Of a stretch of 64,000 bases of DNA, positions 9,827 to 18,505 are shown one piece after another. This DNA is from Aeromicrobium ginsengisoli (GTDB taxonomy: Bacteria > Actinomycetota > Actinomycetes > Propionibacteriales > Nocardioidaceae). Both the position numbers and the translations under genes were made by a program. The stretch is from contig NZ_SDPQ02000002.1 of NCBI RefSeq assembly GCF_004134905.2, positions 248,001-312,000 on the forward strand. Reading direction: 5' to 3'. Under the pieces are notes generated by a model, which ran no database searches, had not been told where the DNA came from, and worked only from the letters and a program-made list of their open reading frames with translations. Each line of letters opens with the position of its first letter. Within the stretch, counting starts at the first letter, position 1.

Positions 9827-10210
9827 ATGGCTATCTCGATCAAGCACGCCAAGCACACGTCGCCCCGTACGGCTTCGCGTCTGCGCCGTCAGGTGCGAGG
9901 ACGCAAGAAGATCGAGGGTTCGGCGGAGCGTCCGCGTCTCGTCATCACCCGTTCGAGCAAGCACATCGTTGCTCAGGTCGTCAACGACCTCGAGGGCCGC
10001 ACGCTGGCCTCCGCGTCGACGATGGAAGCCGATCTGCGCTCGTCCGACGGTGACAAGACCGCCAAGGCCCGCAAGGTCGGCGAGCTCGTCGCCGACCGTG
10101 CCAAGGCTGCCGGCGTCGCCACCGTCGTCTTCGACCGTGCGGGCAACAAGTACGCAGGACGCGTCGCGGCACTCGCTGACGGCGCCCGTGAAGCAGGACT
10201 GGAGTTCTGA
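9827..10210 (+). CDS. rplR: 50S ribosomal protein L18
   Basis: 127 residues. Binds 5S rRNA with L5 and L25. Typical: basic N-terminus, [20 protein letters not shown], and the end [26 protein letters not shown]. The TGA stop overlaps the rpsE ATG by one base. Confidence 0.98.
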   Translation: MAISIKHAKHTSPRTASRLRRQVRGRKKIEGSAERPRLVITRSSKHIVAQVVNDLEGRTLASASTMEADLRSSDGDKTAKARKVGELVADRAKAAGVATVVFDRAGNKYAGRVAALADGAREAGLEF

Positions 10211-10827
10211 TGAGCACGCAGCAACGCCGTGGAGGCGGAGGCGGCCGGGGTCGTGGAAACGATCGCGGTGCCGAGAAGTCCAACTACATCGAGAAGGTCG
10301 TCACGATCAACCGTGTCGCCAAGGTCGTCAAGGGTGGTCGTCGCTTCAGCTTCACCGCTCTCGTGATCGTCGGCGACGGTGACGGTCAGGTCGGCATCGG
10401 CTACGGCAAGGCCAAGGAAGTCCCGACCGCGATCGCCAAGGGCGTCGAAGAGGCCAAGAAGTCCTTCTTCCGCGTCCCGCGCATCCAGGGCACGATCCCG
10501 CACCCGGTGCAGGGCGAGAAGGCGGCTGGCGTCGTCTTCCTGCGTCCCGCATCGCCCGGTACCGGCGTCATCGCCGGTGGCCCGGTGCGCGCCGTGCTCG
10601 AGGCGGCAGGCGTCCACGACGTCCTGTCGAAGTCGCTCGGTTCGTCCAACGCGATCAACATCGTCCACGCGACCGTGGCGGCACTCAAGCTGCTCGAGTC
10701 GCCGGAGATGGTGGCGTCGCGTCGCGGCCTGACGGTCGAGGAGGTCGCTCCGGCGGCGCTCCTGCGGGCCGGCAAGGAAGGCATCGCCGAGGCGAAGGCC
10801 AAGGCTGAGGCTGGGGTGGGTGCGTGA
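10210..10827 (+). CDS. rpsE: 30S ribosomal protein S5
   Basis: 205 residues. Works in translational accuracy and the mRNA entry helicase. After a Gly/Arg-rich N-terminus ([11 protein letters not shown]) comes the S5 domain with [24 protein letters not shown] sequence and the [29 protein letters not shown] signature. Overlaps both neighbours by one base or a few bases. Confidence 0.97.
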   Translation: MSTQQRRGGGGGRGRGNDRGAEKSNYIEKVVTINRVAKVVKGGRRFSFTALVIVGDGDGQVGIGYGKAKEVPTAIAKGVEEAKKSFFRVPRIQGTIPHPVQGEKAAGVVFLRPASPGTGVIAGGPVRAVLEAAGVHDVLSKSLGSSNAINIVHATVAALKLLESPEMVASRRGLTVEEVAPAALLRAGKEGIAEAKAKAEAGVGA

Positions 10828-11009
10828 TGGCGAAGATCCAGGTCACCCAGGTCAAGTCCGGCATCGGCCGCAAGCCCAATCACCGACAGACCCTGCGCAC
10901 GCTCGGTCTGAAGCGCATCGGCGACGTCGTCGTCAAGGAAGATCGTCCCGAGATCCGCGGCATGGCTGCGTCCATCTCGCACCTCGTGGACGTCAAGGAG
11001 GTTGACTGA
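10827..11009 (+). CDS. rpmD: 50S ribosomal protein L30
   Basis: 60 residues. Short alpha/beta protein with the motif [25 protein letters not shown]. The ATG at 10827 overlaps the rpsE TGA by one base. A GTG one codon upstream is also in frame but gives an atypical MM start. Confidence 0.96.
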   Translation: MAKIQVTQVKSGIGRKPNHRQTLRTLGLKRIGDVVVKEDRPEIRGMAASISHLVDVKEVD

Positions 11010-11010
11010 C

Positions 11011-11454
11011 ATGGCGCTCAAGCTGCACCACCTGCGTCCCGCACCGGGAGCCAAGACCGCCAAGACCCGCGTGGGTCGCGGTGAGGGCTCGAAGGGCAAG
11101 ACCGCCGGTCGAGGCACCAAGGGCACCCAGGCTCGCTATCAGGTCCCCGCGGGCTTCGAGGGCGGCCAGGTTCCGATCCACATGCGACTGCCCAAGCTGA
11201 AGGGGTTCAAGAACCCGTTCCGCGAGGAGTACCAGGTCGTCAACCTCGAGCGTCTCGAGGAGCTCTACCCCAAGGGTGGTGACGTCGACGTCGCGTCGCT
11301 CGTCGCCAACGGCGCGGTCCGCAAGGGTCGCCCCGTCAAGGTCCTCGGACAGGGTGAGATCACGGTCAAGCTGCAGATCTCCGCGGACAAGTTCTCCGCG
11401 TCGGCCAAGACCAAGATCGAAGCAGCCGGAGGCAGCGTCACCGTTCTCGGTTGA
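11011..11454 (+). CDS. rplO: 50S ribosomal protein L15
   Basis: 147 residues. The late-assembly protein L15 with the glycine-rich N-terminus ([17 protein letters not shown]) and C-terminal [18 protein letters not shown]. Start taken as ATG 11011 ([13 protein letters not shown]), one base after the rpmD stop. It ends this operon: a strong hairpin follows 6 nt after the stop. Confidence 0.98.
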   Translation: MALKLHHLRPAPGAKTAKTRVGRGEGSKGKTAGRGTKGTQARYQVPAGFEGGQVPIHMRLPKLKGFKNPFREEYQVVNLERLEELYPKGGDVDVASLVANGAVRKGRPVKVLGQGEITVKLQISADKFSASAKTKIEAAGGSVTVLG

Positions 11455-11460
11455 TGCTGT

Positions 11461-11487
11461 CGGGGCAGGACGCTATGTCCTGCCCCG
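11461..11487 (+). terminator. Terminator after rplO
   Basis: A perfect 11-bp stem (CGGGGCAGGAC at 11461-11471 against 11477-11487) with loop GCTAT begins 6 nt after the rplO stop. No T tract follows. It probably separates the spc operon from secY. Confidence 0.8.
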
Positions 11488-11501
11488 GCTGCTTTGCCGA
11501 C

Positions 11502-11564
11502 TGTTAGAGTCTTGATGCGGGCGTACTCGCCCGCTTTTGTCCGTCATACCGACGCCCGTTTTTA
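11502..11564 (+). promoter_or_regulatory. secY promoter (extended -10) and leader with two alternative terminator-like hairpins
   Basis: TGT-TAGAGT (11502-11510) looks like an extended -10 element without a good -35. Downstream, GCGGGCG (11517-11523) pairs perfectly with CGCCCGC (11528-11534), followed by TTTT. The overlapping arm CGGGCGT (11518-11524) can instead pair with ACGCCCG (11552-11558), followed by TTTTT. The two structures exclude each other and both resemble intrinsic terminators in the 5' UTR of secY. An attenuator is possible but is an inference. Confidence 0.45.
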
Positions 11565-11594
11565 TATGCACCAAGGTGCACGAGGAGGATCGCG

Positions 11595-12899
11595 GTGCTC
11601 AGCGCCTTCGTCCATGCATTCAGGACGCCCGACCTGCGGAAGAAGATCCTCTTCGTCCTGTTCATCATCGTGCTCTTCCGCCTCGGCTCGACCATGCCGG
11701 CGCCGGGCATCAACGTCGGCAACGTCAAGGACTCCGTCGACGCGGCAACGAATGGTGACAACAGCAGTCTCTTCGCGCTGATCAACGTCTTCTCCGGCGG
11801 GGCACTGCTGCAGTTGACGGTCTTCGCGCTGGGCATCATGCCCTACATCACCGCGAGCATCATCCTGCAGCTCCTCGTCGTGGTGATCCCGCGGCTGGAG
11901 GCCCTCAAGAAGGAGGGCCAGGCCGGCCAGACCAAGATCACCCAGTACACCCGCTACCTGACGCTGGGTCTCGCGATCCTCCAGGCGACGGGCATCGTGG
12001 CACTCGCGCGATCCGGCAACCTCTTCGGCGGCCAGACCACGGGTGACCTGCTCTACAACAACGACAGCATCCTGTCGTTCCTCCTGATCGTCCTCACGAT
12101 GGTCGCGGGCACCGCTGTCATCATGTGGCTCGGTGAGCTCATCACCGACCGCGGCATCGGCAACGGCATGTCGATCCTGATCTTCACCCAGGTCGTCGCC
12201 ACGTTCCCCGGCGCGATGTGGCAGATCAAGCAGACCAAGGGCTGGACGACGTTCGTCCTGGTCGTGCTGATCGGTCTCGTCATCGTCGCCGCGGTGATCT
12301 TCATCGAGCAGGCCCAGCGCCGCATCCCGGTGCAGTACGCCAAGCGCATGGTCGGCCGTCGGATGTTCGGCGGTTCCTCGACCTACATCCCGCTCAAGGT
12401 CAACCAGGCCGGCATCATCCCGGTGATCTTCGCCTCGAGCCTGATGTATCTCCCGGCGCTCATGGCGCAGTTCAACCAGAGCGCCCCGTGGGCCCAGTGG
12501 GTCAACGACAACTTCGTCAAGGGTGACCATCCCTATTACATGATCACGTTCTTCGTGCTGATCGTGTTCTTCACGTACTTCTACGTGTCGATCACCTTCA
12601 ACCCCGAAGAGGTCGCCGACAACATGAAGAAGTACGGCGGCTTCATCCCCGGCATCCGCGCCGGCCGGCCGACGCAGGACTACCTCGCGTACGTCCTCAG
12701 CCGCATCACCGCTCCGGGCGCCCTATACCTCGGCCTGATCGCGCTGATCCCGATGATCGCGATCGCGATCCTCAACGCGAGCCAGAACTTCCCGTTCGGC
12801 GGCACGACGATCCTCATCATCGTCGGCGTGGGTCTCGACACCGTCAAGCAGATCGAGAGCCAGCTGCAGCAGCGCAACTATGAAGGGTTCCTCAAGTAA
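11595..12899 (+). CDS. secY: Preprotein translocase channel subunit SecY
   Basis: 434 residues with about ten membrane segments. SecY forms the protein-conducting channel of the Sec translocase with SecE and SecG. The plug/TM2 region GGALLQLTVFALGIMPYITASIILQLL and the conserved GTAVIMWLGELITDRGIGNGMS loop are clear. The GTG start at 11595 is chosen because a GAGGAGG ribosome-binding site (11582-11588) precedes it. The TAA stop overlaps the adk ATG (TAATG), so secY-adk-map form one transcript separate from the spc operon. Confidence 0.98.
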   Translation: MLSAFVHAFRTPDLRKKILFVLFIIVLFRLGSTMPAPGINVGNVKDSVDAATNGDNSSLFALINVFSGGALLQLTVFALGIMPYITASIILQLLVVVIPRLEALKKEGQAGQTKITQYTRYLTLGLAILQATGIVALARSGNLFGGQTTGDLLYNNDSILSFLLIVLTMVAGTAVIMWLGELITDRGIGNGMSILIFTQVVATFPGAMWQIKQTKGWTTFVLVVLIGLVIVAAVIFIEQAQRRIPVQYAKRMVGRRMFGGSSTYIPLKVNQAGIIPVIFASSLMYLPALMAQFNQSAPWAQWVNDNFVKGDHPYYMITFFVLIVFFTYFYVSITFNPEEVADNMKKYGGFIPGIRAGRPTQDYLAYVLSRITAPGALYLGLIALIPMIAIAILNASQNFPFGGTTILIIVGVGLDTVKQIESQLQQRNYEGFLK

Positions 12900-13462
12900 T
12901 GCGGCTGCTCATCATGGGCCCCCCGGGTGCGGGCAAGGGAACCCAGGCGGTGGCGCTGGCCCAGCGCATCGGCGGTGCGCACATCTCGACCGGCGACATC
13001 TTCCGCGCCAACGTGCAGCAGCAGACCGAGCTCGGCAAGACCGCGCAGCGCTACATGGACGCAGGTGAGTACGTCCCCGACGAGGTCACCAACGCGATGG
13101 TCGAGGACCGGCTGGCACAGGACGACGCCCGCGACGCGTTCATCCTCGACGGCTATCCCCGCACCGTCGACCAGGTCGACACCCTCGATCGCATCCTCGA
13201 CGGCCTCGGCACCAAGCTCGACGGCGTGCTCGAGCTCGTCGTCGATCCCGAGGAGCTGATCCAGCGCCTGCTCAAGCGGGCCGAGACCAGCGGTCGCGCC
13301 GATGACACCGAAGCCGTCATCCGGCACCGCCAAGAGGTCTACACCGCCGAGACAGCGCCGCTGCTCGAGGTCTACGGCGCCCGCGGGCTGGTCATCGAGG
13401 TCGACGGCATGGGCGACGTCGACGAGGTCACCCGAAGGATCGACGCCGCCCTGCCCGCCTGA
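12899..13462 (+). CDS. adk: Adenylate kinase
   Basis: 187 residues. Converts ATP + AMP to 2 ADP in the cytosol. The P-loop GPPGAGKGTQ (residues 7-16), the AMP-binding HISTGDIFR and the LDGYPRT motif are present. It is the short form lacking the extended zinc LID domain, as usual in actinobacteria. Translationally coupled to secY by a one-base overlap and followed by map after 16 nt. Confidence 0.98.
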   Translation: MRLLIMGPPGAGKGTQAVALAQRIGGAHISTGDIFRANVQQQTELGKTAQRYMDAGEYVPDEVTNAMVEDRLAQDDARDAFILDGYPRTVDQVDTLDRILDGLGTKLDGVLELVVDPEELIQRLLKRAETSGRADDTEAVIRHRQEVYTAETAPLLEVYGARGLVIEVDGMGDVDEVTRRIDAALPA

Positions 13463-13478
13463 GGGTCGGCCAGCAGCC

Positions 13479-14291
13479 ATGTTCGAACGCGGCATCGAGA
13501 TCAAGACGCCGGCCCAGATCGAGTCGATGCGTAAGGCTGGGCGTGTCGTGGCGTCGACACTCGATGTGTTGCGTGGTTCTGCCGTGGCCGGGATCACCAC
13601 CGCGCAGCTCGATGCGATCGCCCACGACCACATCCGTTCGCAGGGCGCGACGTCCAACTTCCTCGGCTATCACGGCTTCACCGGCGTCATCTGCACGTCG
13701 GTCAACGACCAGGTCGTGCACGGCATCCCCGGCACGCGGGTCCTTCGCGACGGCGACATCATCTCGATCGACTGCGGTGCGATCGTCGACGGCTGGCACG
13801 GCGACGCCGCAACGACTGTGGCCATCGGCGAGGTGCCCGACGAGGTCACCGAGCTCATGCGGGTCACCGAAGAGGCACTGTGGCGGGGCATCGCGGCGGC
13901 GCACCTCGGCGGTCGCGTCTCCGACATCAGCCATGCGGTCGAGACCACGGTCGACGCAGCCGGCGACTACGGCATCGTCGAGGGCTACACGGGCCACGGC
14001 ATCGGCTCGGCGATGCACCAGCCGCCCAACGTCCCCAACTACGGCAAGGCGGGTCGCGGGCCCAAGCTCGTCAAGGGGCTGGCGCTCGCCGTCGAGCCGA
14101 TGGTCACCCTCGGGGCGCCCGACACCCGTACGCTCGCCGACGACTGGACCGTCGTCACGACGGACGGATCGTGGGCCGCCCACTACGAGCACACGTTCAC
14201 CCTGACCGACGCCGGCGCCTGGGTGCTGACCGCGATCGACGGCGGCGAGGCCCGGCTGGCCGAGCTCGGTGTGCCCTACGGAGGACACTGA
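13479..14291 (+). CDS. map: Methionine aminopeptidase, type I
   Basis: 270 residues, a dinuclear metalloenzyme that removes N-terminal Met from nascent proteins. All five ligands can be located: Asp in SIDCGAI and in WHGDAATT, His in GYTGHGIG, Glu in AVEPMVT and Glu in YEHTFTLT. Start at ATG 13479 (MFERGIEIKTPAQIE), just after adk, a classic secY-adk-map order. No N-terminal SH3-binding extension, so it is the short (type Ia-like) form. Confidence 0.97.
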   Translation: MFERGIEIKTPAQIESMRKAGRVVASTLDVLRGSAVAGITTAQLDAIAHDHIRSQGATSNFLGYHGFTGVICTSVNDQVVHGIPGTRVLRDGDIISIDCGAIVDGWHGDAATTVAIGEVPDEVTELMRVTEEALWRGIAAAHLGGRVSDISHAVETTVDAAGDYGIVEGYTGHGIGSAMHQPPNVPNYGKAGRGPKLVKGLALAVEPMVTLGAPDTRTLADDWTVVTTDGSWAAHYEHTFTLTDAGAWVLTAIDGGEARLAELGVPYGGH

Positions 14292-14295
14292 AGGC

Positions 14296-14718
14296 ATGAG
14301 GCTGTTGCTGGCGATGGGCGCACTGCTCGTCGTCGCGGCCTGCGGCGGCTCGGACCCGCCCGAGGCTTCGCCCGCCTCGTCGCCGACGCCGACGCGTACG
14401 GCGACATCAGCTCCGGCCCTGGAGCCCGCCGCTGCCGTCGTCGACGCACTGATGCGGGCGCTCGACGCCGGCGACTGCAAGGCTGCCCGCAAGCTCGTGG
14501 TCACGCCGTCGGAGCTGGGTTGCGACGTGGTCGAGCAGTCCAAGGACTCGTTCGCCGACGAGGGCATCGACCTCGACGAGGTGACCTATCGGGTCGGCGC
14601 GGTGCACGACGCCAGCGCAACCGTCCGCATCACGTGGGGCAACGGCTATCCGACCGAGTCGTACGACGTGCAGCGGATCGGCTCGCGATGGAAGGTCGTG
14701 TTCGACTCCGCCGCCTGA
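14296..14718 (+). CDS. Small putative lipoprotein of unknown function
   Basis: 140 residues. A signal peptide with lipobox VVAAC (Cys at about residue 16) is followed by a Ser/Pro/Thr-rich linker and a domain of about 95 residues containing two Cys (GDCKAA, LGCDVV). The fold looks like the NTF2-like/DUF4878-type lipoproteins, but I do not recognise a named family. ATG 14296 is chosen because it gives a proper signal peptide and follows a GGAG sequence 4 nt after the map stop. It is co-oriented with map and may be the last gene of the secY operon. Confidence 0.75.
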   Translation: MRLLLAMGALLVVAACGGSDPPEASPASSPTPTRTATSAPALEPAAAVVDALMRALDAGDCKAARKLVVTPSELGCDVVEQSKDSFADEGIDLDEVTYRVGAVHDASATVRITWGNGYPTESYDVQRIGSRWKVVFDSAA

Positions 14719-14723
14719 CGCCG

Positions 14724-16844
14724 TCAGCCGATCGTGACGGTCTTGCGGTAGGTCGCCGAAGTGAGCTTCAGCGTGCCGCGCAGCGTGAAGACGTACGCAT
14801 GAGTGCCGGAGGCCTGGTTGGTGAGCGCGAGCGTGCCGCGGCCGTCGACGATCGTCACGGTGCGGTAGTGGTCGCCCGCGAAGCGGACGTGGACCGTGCC
14901 GTCAGGGGCCGGCAGCCCCGCCGCCGCGACCTTGATCGTGAACGAGACGCGTCGCGTGCCCGTGGTGGCAGAGACGCTGATCGTGGTCTTCGCCTTGATC
15001 CAGCCCGTCGGAGCCGTCGTGACGGTGCGCGTCGTGTAGCCCGGCGCTGCGAACCGGACCTGTGCCGAGAGCTTGTGACCGAGGTCGCCGACGCTGATCT
15101 TGCGCGTACGACCGGTGGCCCCGGTCAGCACCTTGCCGTCGCGCAGCCACTGGTAATGGACCGTCGCACCGGACGGCGTGTGCTCACCGGGGGAGACCGA
15201 CACGGAGGACCCGAGGCGCGACGAACCAGTGATCGTCGGGGGCGTCACGTTCTGGATACGGCCGCGTTCGATCTTCTCGGTGTTGTCGGCGAGTGCCGAG
15301 GCGGTGGCGTAGCCGGCCCTGCGGATGAACACCCGAACCCGGATCTTCGCGCCGAGCTGGCGGCTCGTCGGGATGAACGACGTGCTCGTCGCACCCGGGA
15401 TCGGCACGCCGTCGGCGTACCACTTGTAGCTGTAGGTGCCGCCGGGCGACCACTGCCCGGTCGTGGCGGTGAGCCGGGACCCGACGCGTGTGTGGTTTCC
15501 GGTCACTGTGGGCTTCTCGATGAGCCTGAACGTGCCGTGCTGGACGTGGGCGGTCTGGGGTGAGATGGCCGTCGTCGTGGCGTAGCCGGCGCGGCGAGCC
15601 GTGACATGGACCGTGACGGGGCGACCGACGTCTGCGGCGCGCGGCGTGAACGTCGTGCCGTCGGCGCCGCTGACCGCCGTGCCGTCGACGTACCACTGAT
15701 AGGTGAAGGTCAGATCGGGCTTGGACCACGTGCCGTGGTGCGCGGACAGGGGCAGGCCGACCTTGGGCGTGCCCGTGATGCTCGGCTTGGTGGTCGCGGT
15801 CAGCGGGCCCGGGGCGAGCTCGGCGGTCGGCGCGGACGTCGAGCTGACCTTGTCATAGCCGAGCTTTGAGGCGGTCACGGTGACCGTGACGCGGCGGCCG
15901 ACCTCGGCCGGTCCGGGGGTGTACGTCGAGCCGGTCGCGCCGGCAACAGGGTTGCCGTCGACGTTCCACTGGAAGGCGTACGTCGCGCCGGTGGGGGACC
16001 AGGTGCCGACGGACGCCGAGAGGGTCGAGTCGACGCGCGCGGTGCCCGTGATCGCCGGTGCGGTCGTGGCCTTGAGCGTGCCCGGTGCCACCTTCTTCGA
16101 CACCGAGTAGGCCCGCAGGGTCGGATAGCTGGGCCGGGTGGCGGTCACCGAGACCGACAGCTGCTTGCCGAGCTGCGCGGCGGTGGGGGTGAAGGTCTTG
16201 CCCTCGGCGCCCGGGATGTTCACGCCGTCGGCGCGCCACCGGTAGACGTACGTGTTGCCCTTGGGGGTCCAGTCGCCGCCCCACGCGGTGAGGGCGCCGC
16301 CGACCTTGACGACGCCGCTGATGGTCGGGCGTACGTTGTTGACGAGCTTGAGGTCCTTGAAGTGGATGAACCCGTCAGGCCACCCCGACCCGGACTTGGT
16401 GATCTTGCGCCAGTCGAAGGCGCCGCTCCAGTTGGACTCCGACACCCAGATCTCGCTCGAGGACACGATCTTCTCGACGTACGCGACGTGGTGGCCGGTC
16501 TTGCCCCACCATGCGACTGATCCGAGCGCCGGAGTCGAGTCCGTGATCGATGCCATCGCGAAGCCCCAGTCCTCGGCGTTGCCGACGCCGGACCTGGGTC
16601 GTTCGTTGGGCATCCCGTTGGTCGTCACGAGCCGGTATGCGACGTAGTTGGTGCAGTTGGTGCCGGTGTACATCCGCCAGTAGCTCGTCGACTTGTGCGT
16701 CGAGTAGCCGAAGTTCGCATAGCCCTTGTCGGCGCACGATGAATAGCCCGAGCAGATCAGTGAATAGCTCGCCTGCGCGGCCGAGATCGGGACCAGGAGG
16801 GCAGCGCAGAACAGCACCACCATGAGGACCCGGGAGCGTGACAC
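14724..16844 (-). CDS. Secreted CHAP-domain amidase with five Ig-like repeats
   Basis: 706 residues. An N-terminal signal peptide (residues 1-25, cleavage near SAAQAS) is followed by a CHAP (NlpC/P60-like) domain at about 40-165, with the likely catalytic Cys64 in GTNCTNYVAYR and His118/119 in TGHHVAYVE. CHAP enzymes cleave peptidoglycan stem or cross-bridge peptides. Five repeats of about 83 residues (about 172-588) follow, each with the pattern G-W-(T/S)P...YxWxxDG...GAxG.(T/S)FTP...G..V.V.VTA...GY. A last Ig-like domain spans about 590-706. The GTG at 16844 is used since it supplies the positive N-region RSR. No sortase motif is seen. A wall-remodelling or surface enzyme is inferred. Confidence 0.88.
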   Translation of the reverse strand: MSRSRVLMVVLFCAALLVPISAAQASYSLICSGYSSCADKGYANFGYSTHKSTSYWRMYTGTNCTNYVAYRLVTTNGMPNERPRSGVGNAEDWGFAMASITDSTPALGSVAWWGKTGHHVAYVEKIVSSSEIWVSESNWSGAFDWRKITKSGSGWPDGFIHFKDLKLVNNVRPTISGVVKVGGALTAWGGDWTPKGNTYVYRWRADGVNIPGAEGKTFTPTAAQLGKQLSVSVTATRPSYPTLRAYSVSKKVAPGTLKATTAPAITGTARVDSTLSASVGTWSPTGATYAFQWNVDGNPVAGATGSTYTPGPAEVGRRVTVTVTASKLGYDKVSSTSAPTAELAPGPLTATTKPSITGTPKVGLPLSAHHGTWSKPDLTFTYQWYVDGTAVSGADGTTFTPRAADVGRPVTVHVTARRAGYATTTAISPQTAHVQHGTFRLIEKPTVTGNHTRVGSRLTATTGQWSPGGTYSYKWYADGVPIPGATSTSFIPTSRQLGAKIRVRVFIRRAGYATASALADNTEKIERGRIQNVTPPTITGSSRLGSSVSVSPGEHTPSGATVHYQWLRDGKVLTGATGRTRKISVGDLGHKLSAQVRFAAPGYTTRTVTTAPTGWIKAKTTISVSATTGTRRVSFTIKVAAAGLPAPDGTVHVRFAGDHYRTVTIVDGRGTLALTNQASGTHAYVFTLRGTLKLTSATYRKTVTIG

Positions 16845-16922
16845 CCGGTTACCCTACGTGACTGGTGTGACTGGTGGGAATGAATTGAACTGAATTACAA
16901 CAGTGGCATTTGCCCTGCAAAT

Positions 16923-17792
16923 TCAGCGGTGAAGCTCCATCGTGCAGCACTTCACGCTGCCGCCGGACTTCATGTACTCGCCGAGGTCGACCGGCACGGG
17001 GGTGTAGCCGCGCGCCGTGAGGGAGGCCGCGAGGCCGGTCGCGGCCGCCGGCAGCACCACATGGAGTCCGTCGCTGACCGCGTTGAGGCCCAGCACGCGG
17101 GCGTCGGCCTCCGAGCAGATGACGGCGTCGGGGAACAGGTCGCGCAGGGTGCGCTGGCTGTGCTTGCTGAACGCGCCGGGGTAGTAGGCGATCTCGGCCG
17201 GTGCGTCGCCGTTGCCGTCGTCGAGCACGGCGATCGCAACGTCGAGGTGGTAGAACCGTGGGTCGACGAGCTCGAGCGACACGACGGGACGGTCGAGCGC
17301 CTCGGCCGCCTCGATGTGCGCCGCCAGCGACGTCCGGAAGCCGGTGCCGGCGAGGATCATCGAGCCGAGGGCCAGGAAGTCACCTTCACCCTCGTTGGTG
17401 TGGGTCGGCTCGGCGACCGTGACGCCCGACCGGATGAGCCATGACGCGTACGCCTGGCCCTCCGCAGCGCGCTCGGGGAAGCGGAACCTCGCGCCATAGG
17501 CCCGGCCGCCGACGACCAGGCCACCGTTGGCGGCGAACACCATGTCGGGCTGGCCCGGCATGGGCTCGATGAGATCGACGCGGTGGCCGAGGCTCAGGTA
17601 GGTGTTGCGCAGGACTTCCCACTGCAGTCGCGCGCGATCGACGTTGACCGGGTTGGTCGGGTCCATCCACGGGTTGATCGCGTAGGTGACCTCGAAATGC
17701 GTCGGCTCGCACATCAGGTAGTGCCGGGTTCTCGACGTTCGGACGTACGGGGCGGCGGTACGGACGACGGTGCGGGTGTCGAGAACGGTCAA
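16923..17792 (-). CDS. ddaH: Dimethylarginine dimethylaminohydrolase-family amidinotransferase
   Basis: 289 residues of the guanidino-modifying pentein superfamily. Such enzymes hydrolyse (methyl)arginine to citrulline and an amine. Conserved features: PWMDP (about 41-45), the EGEGDF substrate-binding segment (134-139), His182 in RFYHLDVAIAVL and the C-terminal nucleophile Cys282/283 in SVKCCTMELHR. A TTG start at 17792 is chosen because CTGGAGG lies 6 nt upstream; a Met 26 codons later is the alternative. It is divergent from an AsnC-type regulator, as in the M. tuberculosis Rv2323c-Rv2324 pair, but the ornithine aminotransferase that often follows is not here. The precise substrate is not proven. 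Confidence 0.85.
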   Translation of the reverse strand: MTVLDTRTVVRTAAPYVRTSRTRHYLMCEPTHFEVTYAINPWMDPTNPVNVDRARLQWEVLRNTYLSLGHRVDLIEPMPGQPDMVFAANGGLVVGGRAYGARFRFPERAAEGQAYASWLIRSGVTVAEPTHTNEGEGDFLALGSMILAGTGFRTSLAAHIEAAEALDRPVVSLELVDPRFYHLDVAIAVLDDGNGDAPAEIAYYPGAFSKHSQRTLRDLFPDAVICSEADARVLGLNAVSDGLHVVLPAAATGLAASLTARGYTPVPVDLGEYMKSGGSVKCCTMELHR

Positions 17793-17815
17793 CGTGGGCC
17801 TCCAGGGGTGAGGTG

Positions 17816-17864
17816 TTGCGCAATGAATCAATGCTAGGGCCGGACAGGACGGCGCAACGAATCG
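17816..17864. promoter_or_regulatory. Candidate AsnC/Lrp operator between ddaH and its regulator
   Basis: The intergenic region has the perfect palindrome TTGCGCAA (17816-17823) and two direct copies of GCGCAAyGAATCr, at 17818-17830 and 17852-17864, 34 bp apart (about three helical turns). A further related half, TTGCGTCAATGG, starts at 17892. The minus-strand ddaH -10 (TAGCAT, reverse of 17831-17836) lies between them. The spacing fits binding of an oligomeric Lrp-type protein. Confidence 0.5.
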
Positions 17865-17925
17865 GAAACTGTGCGCAGGGCCGACGATTTCTTGCGTCAA
17901 TGGTCGATCTGTGGCGGATTCTTGC

Positions 17926-17931
17926 AATACT
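17926..17931 (+). promoter_or_regulatory. -10 element of a leaderless promoter (AsnC regulator)
   Basis: AATACT lies 6 nt before the ATG at 17938, with no ribosome-binding site in between. Confidence 0.45.
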
Positions 17932-17937
17932 GGCTCG

Positions 17938-18405
17938 ATGGATGATCTGGACCGCAAGCTCATCGGCTGCCTGCTCGAGGACGGACGAGCCAGCTACGCC
18001 ACGATCGGCGATCGGATCGGCCTCTCTGCGCCCGCGGTCAAGCGGCGCATGGACCGGCTGCTGGCCGACGGTGTGATCAGCGGCTTCACCGCCGTCCTCG
18101 ACCCGGACCTGGTCGGCTGGAGCACCGAGGCGTACGTCGAGGTGCACTGCAAGGGCACGATCTCGCCCGACGAGCTGCGAGCGGCGTTCAGTCGGGTGCC
18201 TGAGGTGCACGCTGCGGCGACGGTGTCGGGCACCGCCGACGCGATCCTGCACATCGTGGCCAAGGACGTACGCGATCTCGAGCGAGCGCTCGAACGTGTG
18301 CGGGTCGAGACGGACAACATCGACCACACCGAGACCGCGATCGTCCTGTCGCGGCTCATCGAGCGCTACGGCCCCGGGCAGTCGGAGTTCAGCCCACCGA
18401 CCTGA
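17938..18405 (+). CDS. Lrp/AsnC-family transcriptional regulator
   Basis: 155 residues. N-terminal winged helix-turn-helix (LDRKLIGCLLEDGRASYATIGDRIGLSAPAVKRRMDRL, about residues 4-50) and C-terminal RAM/AsnC ligand-binding domain (about 65-145). Such proteins sense amino acids and bind as octamers. Its divergent position and the repeated sites in between make ddaH the likely target, with arginine or a derivative as the likely effector (inference). Start chosen at ATG 17938 because a -10 hexamer sits 6 nt upstream. Confidence 0.92.
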   Translation: MDDLDRKLIGCLLEDGRASYATIGDRIGLSAPAVKRRMDRLLADGVISGFTAVLDPDLVGWSTEAYVEVHCKGTISPDELRAAFSRVPEVHAAATVSGTADAILHIVAKDVRDLERALERVRVETDNIDHTETAIVLSRLIERYGPGQSEFSPPT

Positions 18406-18459
18406 ACGGCTCACAGGGGCCTGACACCTGACGTGGAGGGTGCGCCCAGCCTGGATTCC

Positions 18460-18505
18460 TAGCGTCGCCGTCATGGAAACCGACAGAAAACAGGCCGATG
18501 CCTAG
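18460..18505 (+). other. Possible leaderless mini-ORF overlapping the start of the serine hydrolase gene
   Basis: TAGCGT (18460-18465) stands 7 nt before ATG 18473, which opens a 10-codon frame ([10 protein letters not shown], stop TAG 18503-18505). The stop lies just inside the next gene, whose ATG is at 18498 in another frame. This could be a translated uORF that couples expression of the hydrolase. It could equally be chance; the -10 may simply serve the hydrolase gene. Confidence 0.3.
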
